From positions 1 to 64,000 of the forward strand of contig CAIVAU010000115.1 of assembly GCA_903903925.1 (NCBI GenBank): 64,000 bases of DNA. Reading direction: 5' to 3'. Both the position numbers and the translations under genes were made by a program. Origin of the DNA: an uncultured cyanobacterium. GTDB taxonomy: Bacteria > Cyanobacteriota > Cyanobacteriia > Cyanobacteriales > Nostocaceae. Of the stretch, positions 1 to 8,028 are shown one piece after another. The notes beneath the pieces were generated by a model. It had not been told where the DNA came from and did not search any database. It saw only the letters and a program-made list of their open reading frames with translations. Positions within the stretch are counted from its first letter, which is position 1. Each line of letters opens with the position of its first letter.

Positions 1-49
1 ACAGCACTCCGTTCCAGATGAGTTGTTCTGATTTTACTGTTCATCATTT

Positions 50-540
50 TTACTCCTGATCTGGACATCCAGTGGCAAGGCTTGTGGGAGTATTTTCTCC
101 ACCATCTGGGAAATCAGTTTTATCAGGCGTTCCATACGTTCTGAGTTGTTTTCTGGTAGAACGCGCTTTTTTGCGTTTTTTTGTGTCATTCGTTTTCTTG
201 TGTGAAGCTTCTTCATCTTCTGGAACACAAGAAAATTTTTCCGATACTGACTTTGAACGAGATGCCACCCACTCGGAAAGGCGCAGTAATTTCTCTGGGT
301 CAAATAATCGGTTTGTATCTGCTCTCATCACACCATTCGTTGGATATGAGAGGGTGGTTTCTTCTGCTGGCAAGCACAAAAATCCACCGTCTGGATGTTC
401 TACGGTTATTTTAATCGTCAGACCGACTTTGCGCATTTGCCTCACCACCACGCTCTTACCGTACAACGGATGTATCGGATTCGTGACAGTCACAGCAGAT
501 CCCAAAAGTGTATTGAAGTTTTGTGCAGTCTTACTATAGC
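50..540 (-). pseudogene. DUF5372-like protein gene, 5' end broken by intron relic
   Basis: The minus-strand frame has a conserved-looking core (VTNPIHPLYGKSVVV, then KITVEHPDGGFLCLPAEETTL in two parts) that resembles the small DUF5372/Y4bD-type proteins often found beside transposases. A basic, Lys/Arg-rich tail of about 60 residues follows. The open frame runs on to 664, but beyond about 540 it is antisense to a group II intron reverse transcriptase. The true start was therefore probably lost or displaced when the intron relic joined here. The function of the family is unknown. The family assignment is from memory of its sequence pattern and is moderate. Confidence 0.45.
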
Positions 541-889
541 GTGCCCACCATAGCCGATAGAGCATGGCAAAAGCTAGTACACTATGCACTAGACGCTGCC
601 CATGAGGCGACATTCGCCGCCAATAGTTTCGGCTTTCGCCCCGGAAGAGGGGCACACGACGCACAAAGAGCCATCTTTGATAATCTTGCCTCCAACAAAA
701 ATGGAAGAAACAAGATAATCCTAGAAATGGATATAGCCGGATGCTTTGACAACATCAGCCACGCCAAGCTAATGGAAGCAATCATGCTACCACAAGCATT
801 TAAAACAGGTGTGTTTCGATGCCTAAAAGCTGGACAAGACGTAAGGTTTGATGATGACTCCGAACGGGGAACACCCCAAGGCGGAATCA

Positions 890-3295
890 GTGCGCTACGA
901 AGCGCATAGTGGTAATGCTTAAAGTCAAAATTAATAAGGAGGTGATTAATAAGACGAGCTCGCTGGCGGCTCACCCCAGAGCGCCAAGGCTGATTCGGCA
1001 GGCGGGGGATAATGAGTAAGAACCCGTTTGAAGCCCGAAGAACAAGGGGCGAAACGTTGGCACTCCGTTACAGCGTTAGGCTCCGAGCCTGAACTTGACT
1101 ATGGTTACGCAAGGAACCCTTGTCGGAAGCGTCCTCACCTTGAGCGTACCGTGAAACGACGGAGATGGTACGAGACATCAGGTAAATCAACTTTCTACTC
1201 GGTTGACGAAAAGGTCTTTTGATTCGGACTAAACCGCTCTAACTATAGGGGTATAAGTTATCGGCTGATGTTGGGGGCACTGGGTATGTGTCCTACGGGC
1301 GTAAAGAGGGAACCTAAGGTCAAGTGCAACACGTACCACTATGTGAACGTAGGAAGCATGATGGTTGGTCTTCACGGAGACTGGGCTAACTGCGGCTGAT
1401 GTAACCATCATGTGGCAGAGCCGTCGTAGTAGTCTGAGCCGGAAAATAGTCCGGTACATGGCGAAGGACGGCAGTCATTGCAAGAGGAACGATACGGGTA
1501 TTAGAGAGGACTAAAATGTATGTCCGATATTATCAAAACCCAAAGTAGCCTTGCCATCAAGGCGAAGCATAATCCTCAGCATCAGTTTGACCATCTCTAT
1601 CGGTTGATTTGCCGAGAAGACTGGATCGACGCTGCCCTAAAATCTGTCCTGTCAAATAAAGGGGCAAAAACTGCGGGAATCGACGGTGTGACGAAAAAGG
1701 AACTCACATCAGTTACGGCACAAGCCGAATTTGTGAGTGAGTTACGGTCACAACTGCAAACTAAACAGTTTCGACCAACACCAGTACGCCGAGTATATAT
1801 TCCCAAAGCATCAGGCAGGCGTCGTCCATTAGGTATCGCTACCTTAAAAGACCGAGTCGTACAAATGCTATTGAAGATGGTGCTAGAACCAATATGGGAG
1901 AGTGACTTTCTTAACTGCTCCAATGGGTTTCGACCCGGACGCAGAACACAAGATTGTATTGCTCTATTAGATAGCTACATCAACAAGCGTAATAAATACT
2001 ACTGGGTCATAGAGGGGGATATTAAAGGAGCATTTGACAACATCCACCATGAGATTTTGTTAAAGCTTGTGGCTCAAAGAGTTGCAGACCCTAATCTCCT
2101 GAAGTTGGTCGAGCGTTTCCTCACAGCCGGAGTGATGGAAGGCGCTTTGTTTAAGCGTACAGAAATTGGTACGCCACAAGGTGCTGTTTGCTCTCCACTG
2201 TTTGCGAATATTTACTTACACCAATTAGACCTCCACTGGTGGAATAAATATGGTAATCTAGACCGCAAACAAAAAGAGAAACGCCGAACACAGCACTTGG
2301 GAAACTGTGCCTTGATACGCTATGCGGACGATTGGTTGCTGTTAACAAACGGTGGCAAGGCTGAAGCATACCGACTACGTGACGAGTTTCAAACTTTTCT
2401 CTTACAAGAGTTAAAACTGGAACTTAACATCGAAAAGACACATGTGACCCATGTGAATGATGGATTTGATTTCCTTGGCTTCCACGTCCGACGCTACGTT
2501 AGCGCCCACGATAAACCAAAACTTTTGGTGACACCAACTGAGGAAGCTAAGTTTCGCCTGAAATCCAAAATTAAAGAGATGACTGACCGGAAATGGTATC
2601 AGGATTCCCCGTTGCTTAAGTTCACTGCAATCAATGCAGTGTTACGAGGGTGGATTGGTTATTACTGCCATTGCAATGCAAAGGAGACAGCCAAAGACCT
2701 AGATTACTGGGTAAATGAAAGGCTATTCCTCTGGTTGCAAAAACGACATCGCCTACCACCCCGCCGGATTATCAAGATGTATAAAATGCGTCAAAACGGC
2801 ACGAGAGATAACTGGGGAATTAGGAATGGAGAGGACTATTTGTACCTTTACCGCATGAGTGATAAACCGATTACTAAGTATCGCTCACGCCTACTCCCGA
2901 ATCCATATCTGAAAGGTGAATGGTCTACAGCACTAACAACACCAGATGAACCACTACCTGATAATGTCTGGCTCGGTAATGCCGAAAATGAAGAATGGCG
3001 CGAACTGAAAGAGGCTATTGTGGCAGAACGAGGAGCGAAATGTGCTGTCTGTGGCAGTACAGAACAACTCGATTTGCATCATATTAAACCACGAAGAATT
3101 GGTGGTCAGGATGTACCCGAGAATCTACAGCTCTTATGTCGTCACTGTCATGCTTCAACGCCTTCGTTTGGTGATCACAGGAGGTTGCAATGACGGAAAG
3201 CCGTGTGACGCAAAAGTGTCACGCACGGTTTGGGGAGAGGGATAGAGAAACACGCGAGTCGCAAGGCTCGAAGGTGCGCTCCGTCCCTACTCCAT
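890..3295 (+). mobile_element. Inner group II intron, apparently complete (twintron)
   Basis: It begins GTGCG at 890, the group II 5' consensus. A structured 5' region of about 630 nt, an RT ORF (1520-3193), a 34-nt domain V at 3198-3231 (AAGCCGTG..., AAAA tip, ...CACGGTTT) and domain VI (GAGGGATAG ... CCCTACTC) follow. The probable branch A is 3289 and the 3' end is 3295 (AT). The boundaries rest on two independent points. The 3' end lies six bases after the bulged A, and removal restores the outer RT reading frame exactly. A hexamer TGATTC at 991-996 complements the last six exon bases (884-889) and is a possible EBS1, though it could be chance. Confidence 0.9.
1520..3193 (+). CDS. Group II intron RT/maturase with HNH endonuclease
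   Basis: This 557-residue multifunctional intron protein has an N-terminal RT region (KGAKTAGIDGVTKKEL about 48-63, RRVYIPKASGRRRPLGI about 89-105, FRPGRRTQDC about 136). The catalytic core is GTPQGAVCSPLFANI plus RYADDWLLL near residue 267. A maturase/X domain (GFDFLGFHV, LRGWIGYYCHC) follows. The C-terminus is an HNH nuclease (CAVCGSTEQLDLHHI, CRHCH). Both catalytic Asp residues and the zinc-type Cys pairs are present and the frame is open throughout, so it may be active in splicing and retrohoming. Family knowledge: such proteins act on their own intron RNA and nick the DNA target. The ATG at 1520 starts just upstream of the first conserved block. Confidence 0.95.
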   Translation: MSDIIKTQSSLAIKAKHNPQHQFDHLYRLICREDWIDAALKSVLSNKGAKTAGIDGVTKKELTSVTAQAEFVSELRSQLQTKQFRPTPVRRVYIPKASGRRRPLGIATLKDRVVQMLLKMVLEPIWESDFLNCSNGFRPGRRTQDCIALLDSYINKRNKYYWVIEGDIKGAFDNIHHEILLKLVAQRVADPNLLKLVERFLTAGVMEGALFKRTEIGTPQGAVCSPLFANIYLHQLDLHWWNKYGNLDRKQKEKRRTQHLGNCALIRYADDWLLLTNGGKAEAYRLRDEFQTFLLQELKLELNIEKTHVTHVNDGFDFLGFHVRRYVSAHDKPKLLVTPTEEAKFRLKSKIKEMTDRKWYQDSPLLKFTAINAVLRGWIGYYCHCNAKETAKDLDYWVNERLFLWLQKRHRLPPRRIIKMYKMRQNGTRDNWGIRNGEDYLYLYRMSDKPITKYRSRLLPNPYLKGEWSTALTTPDEPLPDNVWLGNAENEEWRELKEAIVAERGAKCAVCGSTEQLDLHHIKPRRIGGQDVPENLQLLCRHCHASTPSFGDHRRLQ

Positions 3296-4311
3296 TCTCA
3301 CCAACCCTAGCCAACATCGCGCTCAACAAACTTGACAATCTTAAAATCTTCAATGAACCCTCCAAACATGGAGAGAACAAAGTAAGATTAATCCGATATG
3401 CCGATGACATGATTGCCATCATCAAACCCGGAATAAACAAAGAGACTGTCAAGAAAATCATTGAACGTGAACTCAAAGAATGGGGGCTAGAGCTAAAGGA
3501 AAGCAAGACCAGATTTTCCTCTCCGATAGATGGATTTGACTTTCTTGGATGGCACTTCCGCGTCCAAGCAAATAACGGAAAATTCCGAAGTTCTCCATCA
3601 AAGGACAACTATAGAAAATTCCGTAAAAAGGTCAAGGATATCGTCAATCGCTCTAATCTGAGTACTGGTGCAAAAGCTAAAAAGCTATCTTCTATCGTTA
3701 GAGGATGGAGAGAGTACCACAAGTACTGCGACATGACAAAACATTCCTTATGGCATCTAGACCATGCCACCTGGAAGAAGTTTAGGAAAGACAAAAACAG
3801 CAGCCGCAAGAAGGCTAATGAGTTAATTAGCATAGCTTTTCCTGCTGTAGATGTCAAACAAAGCGGTCATATATCAGTACAAGGCACACGTTCACCCTAC
3901 GATGGGAACATCGTCTATTGGACGGAAAGAAACTCCAAACTATACAACGGGATGACAGTAAACGCGCTTAAGAAACAGGACTTCAGATGTGGAAGGTGTG
4001 GCTTAAAACTCAATGGGGATGAAAAAGTTCACCTACACCACATTGACGGTAATCATGGAAACTGGAAGACCAAAAATCTAACAGCACTACATGAAAGCTG
4101 CCACGACTACGTACACATGGGCAAACGCAGAGGCAATTAATGTTATCAAGTGCAGAAACTACCAATGATAGTCTAGCGCTATGGATGGTAGCCAGAAAGC
4201 GAAGTGACACAGAACACCCGAGCAAGACAATCGGGAGCCGTATGTAGCGAAAGTTACACGTACGGATCTAACTGAGAGGTGCGGGGTCTTAATAGCCCCC
4301 ATCGACTCAAC

Positions 4312-4553
4312 CAAAATCTAGTTTAGGCTAGGCTCATAATACGCAAAGTAATAGTTGGTTAGCACATCGAGATGTTGTGAGGCGATACGTACAAATATTT
4401 CCCTCGTTTGTACACGCCAGTTGCTTTATGCCGGGAAACCCGTCCACCGCACTGGCTCCTCTATCTGGCCCAGTTGTGAATGGGAGGTACGCTCACAGCA
4501 TTGTGCTAAGGGACTGACGATGAGTCTAAAAACATTTATTGGATTATCTCTCA
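4312..4553 (+). ncRNA. HEARO / omega-RNA upstream of IsrB
   Basis: This 240-nt non-coding stretch between the intron end and the IsrB gene is rich in pairing. GTACAAAT at about 4389 pairs with TTTGTAC at about 4406. GCCAGT at about 4416 pairs with ACTGGC at about 4452, enclosing the small hairpin CGGGAAACCCG. The order of elements and their position directly 5' of a PLMP/RuvC gene match the HEARO motif, now known as omega-RNA. In known IsrB/IscB systems the guide is the 5'-most segment, so it would lie somewhere in about 4312-4355, just after the intron. The exact 5' and 3' ends cannot be set by eye. Confidence 0.75.
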
Positions 4554-5721
4554 ATGAATACAAAGACTAATCAAGTAACAAGAGTGCCAGTGGTAGACCC
4601 TGTAGGTAAACCATTAATGCCTACCACACCTGCGAGAGCAAGGAAGTGGATGGAAATTGGAAGGGCAATACCAAAAAGAAATAAGTTAGGCGTCTTCTAC
4701 GTTCAGCTAACAGTAAAACCGTCAGGTTACAGCACACAACCAATTGTTGCTGGAGTGGATAGAGGCAAATGTTTTACTGGGATTGCGTTTCAAACCAAAC
4801 TTGTAACGATTGCCTTATTCCATGCCTGCTTGCCCGGATTCTACAAATCTAAAAATCTGGGGAAGAAAAATGAAACTTTAGACCGTCAGTCTGTGACTGG
4901 AAAGATGGCTAAACGAGCAGAACTACGAAGGACTCGTAGGGGTCAAAGGATTGATCGTAAAAAACTATTTAAACTCCGCAATCACAGAGAGAAACGGTTT
5001 GACAACAGACGTAAAAAGAAACTTCCACCTAGTGTTCTCTCTAATCGTCAGATGGAATTAAGAATCCTAAACGAGATGGCTTTAATCCTACCAATTGCCG
5101 AAATCAGGGATGAGGCTTGTGGAGGTAATACTAAGAAAAATGGTAAAGGCATTTCACCTGTAACCGTTGGTCAAGAATGGTTTAGATCCCAAGCGTCAAG
5201 GATTGCCCCAGTCGTAGAGGTTGATTCTTTAGAAACAGGTAAATATCGTAACCATTTAAGACTTGTCAAAGATAAAAAGGATAAGTCTAAACGGACTCCA
5301 GAAACTCATGCTAATGATGCAATTGCTCTTGCTGCATCTTATTTTATCCAGTACAAACCATTCCATACAGCAAACACCCACGGGCACGAATGGATAGGAA
5401 AATGTATAGTCACACCTGCGCTATTCCGCCGTGTTAACTCGCCCCAAGTTGTTTAGACGAAAGTTGCACCAAGAAAATTATTCCAAGGGTGGAATTCTCA
5501 AGCGTCAGGGTGGAACAATTACACCCTTTGGTTTTCGATCTGGTGATTATGTAGAAGCCACTTTTAAGGGTGATAAAGTGCGAGGCTGGATTGGAGGCTT
5601 TACGAATACTGGCAAGACAAAAAACGTCTCAATCTATGATCATGATTGGTCAAGGATTGGACAGTTCAATCCTAAAAATGTTCGCCTACTTCAAAGAAGT
5701 TCGAGGTTATGTGTTTCCTAA
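4554..5721 (+). pseudogene. isrB: IsrB-type OMEGA protein (RRXRR/PLMP, split RuvC), frameshifted
   Basis: The first part (4554-5456) has the N-terminal PLMP domain (VPVVDPVGKPLMPTTPARA) and RuvC-I (VAGVDRGKCFTGIAF). An Arg-rich bridge helix (KRAELRRTRRGQRI), a RuvC-II region (PIAEIRDEACGG) and RuvC-III (THANDAIALAASYF) follow. No HNH insert is present between RuvC-II and III, which fits IsrB rather than IscB. The conserved C-terminal domain (KGGILKRQGGTITPFGF, GDYVEATFKG, NVSIYDHDWSRIGQF) continues in another frame from 5428 to 5721. Deleting one C at 5426/5427 fuses both parts as ALFAVLTRPKLFRRKLH. A TTG at 4539 is an alternative start, but the ATG at 4554 is closer to the PLMP domain. The protein as encoded lacks its C-terminal domain. 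Confidence 0.85.
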
Positions 5722-5730
5722 TAAGAGCTA

Positions 5731-5870
5731 GGGAATTATGCCGCTATCCCCCTCCCTACTTTGACAGCGCCAAAGCAACAGTCGGAGGACGCGGCATAAT
5801 TCCCGCGCCATTCCTCCCAACCACTGATTTGGAGTACCAAATGAGCGTGGGGGACTCCTGACGATTTAGT
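5731..5870 (+). other. Right end of the IsrB element, with 14-bp inverted repeat
   Basis: A perfect 14-bp inverted repeat (GGGAATTATGCCGC at 5731-5744, complement at 5791-5804) lies just after the IsrB stop. It is followed by a hairpin-like stretch ending GGGGGACTCCTGACG near 5860. IS200/IS605-related ISC elements that carry IscB/IsrB often have hairpins near their ends. The precise right end cannot be fixed without an empty site. Nothing else coding is seen between 5722 and 5976. Confidence 0.4.
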
Positions 5871-5889
5871 TGAAACTGTCAAATTCATT

Positions 5890-5958
5890 TTGATGGGTTG
5901 GTAGTGTGAGCGTCTCGCTCACGAAGCGAGCTTTCCGGCTCGCACTACTACCCATCAA
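5890..5958. repeat. MITE-like palindrome, copy 1 (core variant)
   Basis: A core starting GTAGTGTGAGC and ending GCTCGCACTAC is flanked by outer arms TTGATGGGT and ACCCATCAA. The core is shared with copies near 20.2, 27.2 and 46.4 kb on this window, but the outer arms here differ from the GGGTGCATCCCA arms of those copies. It can fold into one long hairpin and carries no coding capacity. Confidence 0.7.
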
Positions 5959-5976
5959 TTTAACCTTGACAACCTA

Positions 5977-6270
5977 CTAGTGCCAATACCGTTGATCGCT
6001 GCGGTCATTACGATCGCTCCAATCATTACGATTATGATCGCGGTCACGGTTGCGGTCACGGTCACGGTCACGGTTGCGATCGCTTCCATCATTACGATTG
6101 TGATCAGGGCGGGAATCACGGTCGCGATCACCATTGTCATGGTCACGGTTGTAATGGTAAGGTTCTTCATGCGAATCATCGTATGATGAAGCATTAGCAT
6201 TTTGAGAAAGCGCTACAACAGACATGGTTCCCACCAAGGCTGCCAAAATAGCGGATGCAAAGCGTTTCAT
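5977..6270 (-). CDS. Small secreted Asp/Arg/Asn/His-rich low-complexity protein
   Basis: The first 27 residues form a classical signal peptide (MKRFASAILAALVGTMSVVA, then LSQNANA-SS). The mature part is about 70 residues made of irregular RDRDRN, HNRND and SDRN repeats, coded by short CGTGAC-type DNA repeats. No enzyme domain is visible. The mixed charge and lack of hydrophobic residues suggest a disordered periplasmic or extracellular protein, perhaps metal or polyanion binding, but this is speculation. The signal peptide supports a real gene. Antisense frames here are by-products of the repeats. Confidence 0.65.
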   Translation of the reverse strand: MKRFASAILAALVGTMSVVALSQNANASSYDDSHEEPYHYNRDHDNGDRDRDSRPDHNRNDGSDRNRDRDRDRNRDRDHNRNDWSDRNDRSDQRYWH

Positions 6271-6457
6271 ATTTTTTGTTTATGAGACTAAGAATAATTA
6301 TTAGGGCTACAGAAAATAGATTGCTGATATTTCATCACAATCACTGGATTAATGAATGTTGTAATTTAGACAGTCATCTAGAATCACAATCAGCATTAAA
6401 TTACATTGCTGTTGACTGTCAACCGTTAACAGTTAACAGATTAACAGCCCTGCATCA

Positions 6458-7621
6458 TTAAACGGGTGATAACAGATTTATCTTTTCTTCTATCGATTTC
6501 ATCAGCGATTGGAAGGGCTGAATAAACTTGTCGATTCCTTCTAAAAGTAGCTCTTCCATCACCTCATCAAGACAGATATTGATATCTGGATCTTTGAGAC
6601 TTTCTATCAGGTTGTATGCTTCCTCTACACCAGTTTCGATGCGGGCTTGGGGATTGCAGTGCTGAGCACAGGCTTCTAGCGTACTCGGTGGTAGAGTGTT
6701 AACTGTATCAGGGCCGATGAGTTCATCAACATACATGACATCGCTGTAGCTAGGGTCTTTTGTACTAGTGCTAGCCCATAATAACCTTTGGACTTTAGCA
6801 CCTTTTGCCGCTAAAGCTTGCCAGCGATCGCTCCCAATAATCTCCTTATATTTTTGATAGGCAATTTTTGCGTTAGCGATCGCTATTTTGCCCTTCACAT
6901 CTCTGAGTTTTGCCTCAAAGTTGATATCATCAACACCTTTTTTTAATTTATTATTAATGCGCTGATCAATGTTGTTATCAATTCGACTGAGGAAGAAACT
7001 CGCCACAGAAGAAATTTTACTGATGTCTTTGCCTTCAGCAGCCCGTTTTTCTAAGCCACGAATATAAGTCCAGGCTGATTCAACGTAGCTTTGAATAGAG
7101 AACAGCAGGGTAACATTGACATTAATCCCTTCGCTAATAACTTGCTCTACTGCTGGTAAGCCTTCATTTGTTCCAGGAATCTTGATCATGACATTCTCTT
7201 GACCAATCTCCTGGTAATAGCGTCGGGCTTCGTTAATTGTAGCCTGAGTATCATGAGAAATGGTCGGTGGCACTTCAATGCTGACATAACCATCCAACCC
7301 ATTTGATTCTTCATAGATAGGTCGCAAAATTTCACAAGCATTACGGATATCTGCAAAAATTAGCGACTCGTAGATTTTGTCAACTGTTAACCCATTGCGG
7401 ACACCAGCTTCAATATCAGTATCGTAGACGGCATTACCCTTAATCGCCTTTTCAAAAATAGATGGGTTGGAGGTGATGCCACAAATCCCTCCGTTCTCCA
7501 CTAGTTTCTTGAGTTCACCAGACTGAATCATGTCACGGGTCAAGTTATCCATCCAGATACTTTGACCATATTGTTTGATTTCTATCAGATGATTGGATGG
7601 CTTAATAGCTTGGTCTGTCAT
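6458..7621 (-). CDS. tal: Transaldolase
   Basis: This 387-residue enzyme of the pentose phosphate pathway transfers a dihydroxyacetone unit between sugar phosphates in the cytoplasm. Family hallmarks are GITSNPSIFEKAI near residue 48, and VMIKIPGTNEGLPA with the Schiff-base Lys at about 147. LLWASTSTKDPSYSDV lies near residue 280. The length fits the longer bacterial/cyanobacterial transaldolase subfamily. An ATG at 7621 precedes the conserved IWMDNLTRDMI. It stands alone on this strand, with the low-complexity secreted gene downstream. Confidence 0.95.
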   Translation of the reverse strand: MTDQAIKPSNHLIEIKQYGQSIWMDNLTRDMIQSGELKKLVENGGICGITSNPSIFEKAIKGNAVYDTDIEAGVRNGLTVDKIYESLIFADIRNACEILRPIYEESNGLDGYVSIEVPPTISHDTQATINEARRYYQEIGQENVMIKIPGTNEGLPAVEQVISEGINVNVTLLFSIQSYVESAWTYIRGLEKRAAEGKDISKISSVASFFLSRIDNNIDQRINNKLKKGVDDINFEAKLRDVKGKIAIANAKIAYQKYKEIIGSDRWQALAAKGAKVQRLLWASTSTKDPSYSDVMYVDELIGPDTVNTLPPSTLEACAQHCNPQARIETGVEEAYNLIESLKDPDINICLDEVMEELLLEGIDKFIQPFQSLMKSIEEKINLLSPV

Positions 7622-8028
7622 TTTTGGACTCCTATTAATTCGGATTGCGACGGCGGAGAGTCAAAATAGTTAGTAATTAATAAATGACGCAATTTAAAGT
7701 TTGTATCTTAATTACTTATAATCACTGACAATGCTATCGCGATCGCATTTCAAGAAGCACCTCCAAAAGTAAGAGTTTAAATGACACAAGCTGAGGTTCA
7801 CCTTAACCATCCACGGGGGTAGAACATTCGCCTATTGACAGATACCCATACATCCAAACAAGTTGTAAGGGCGCAATGCCTTGCGCCCCTACAATGGGTG
7901 ATGACGGTTCTCATTAGTGATGAAAAGGTAGGCATTCATGTCAGCCTGAATACAGGTAAGGCGAGTGCAACTGTATGGGGATGTGCTCTTTCAGAAGGTT
8001 ATGTAAAGCTTAACAGTCAGTACTCAAC
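7622..8028. other. Intergenic region with duplicated gene tail and a hairpin
   Basis: No convincing gene lies here. The stretch 7802-7864 matches 8708-8770, the 3' end and flank of the nearby PD-(D/E)XK-like gene, at 57 of 63 positions without gaps. The match stops at a palindrome (7865-7892, AGGGCGCAA / TTGCGCCCCT). It looks like a remnant of a second copy of that gene. An open frame at 7835-8032 spans the remnant and palindrome and is not considered real. Confidence 0.65.

Larger units (their letters stand above)
541..4140 (+). pseudogene. Outer intron RT/maturase-HNH, N-truncated and interrupted
   Basis: Residues from PTIADRAWQ through FGFRPGRGAHDA, MDIAGCFDNISH and GTPQGGI form the first half (541-889). 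The second half (3296-4140) resumes with ISPTLANIALNKLD. It continues with the RT active site RYADDMIAI, the maturase segment (GFDFLGWHF, VRGWREYHKYC) and a C-terminal HNH (CGRCGLKL, HLHHIDGNH, HESCH). Removing 890-3295 rejoins the halves in frame as GGI-ISPTLAN. The N-terminal RT blocks are gone, so it should be inactive even after removal of the inner intron. An open frame continues upstream into intron RNA at 3190, but that part is not protein-like. Confidence 0.85.
541..4311 (+). mobile_element. Outer group II intron, 5'-truncated, host of a nested intron
   Basis: The element carries a group II intron RT in two pieces (541-889 and 3296-4140). A 34-nt domain V follows at 4235-4268 (starts GAGCCG, GAAA-type tip, ends CGGATC). 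Domain VI runs from GAG at about 4275 to ACTC. The likely branch-point A is 4305, which places the 3' end at 4311, the same spacing as in the nested intron. Everything 5' of RT block PTIADRA is missing, including the GTGYG start and domains I-III, so it cannot splice or move on its own. 5' truncation is a known outcome of incomplete reverse transcription. The left junction at about 538-544 is where RT similarity ends. Confidence 0.8.

Noticed and set aside
582..974. Minus-strand frame over the RT fragment
   Set aside because: Antisense shadow of the outer intron RT; no protein features.
991..996. TGATTC as proven EBS1 of the inner intron
   Set aside because: The six-base match to 884-889 is suggestive, but by chance alone such a match in 600 nt is quite likely; kept only as a candidate.
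1028..1459. Small frames on both strands upstream of the inner RT
   Set aside because: They lie in the structured 5' RNA of the group II intron and do not look like proteins.
4554..5721. IscB or Cas9 instead of IsrB
   Set aside because: No HNH segment lies between the RuvC-II and RuvC-III regions, and the length is too short for IscB with HNH.
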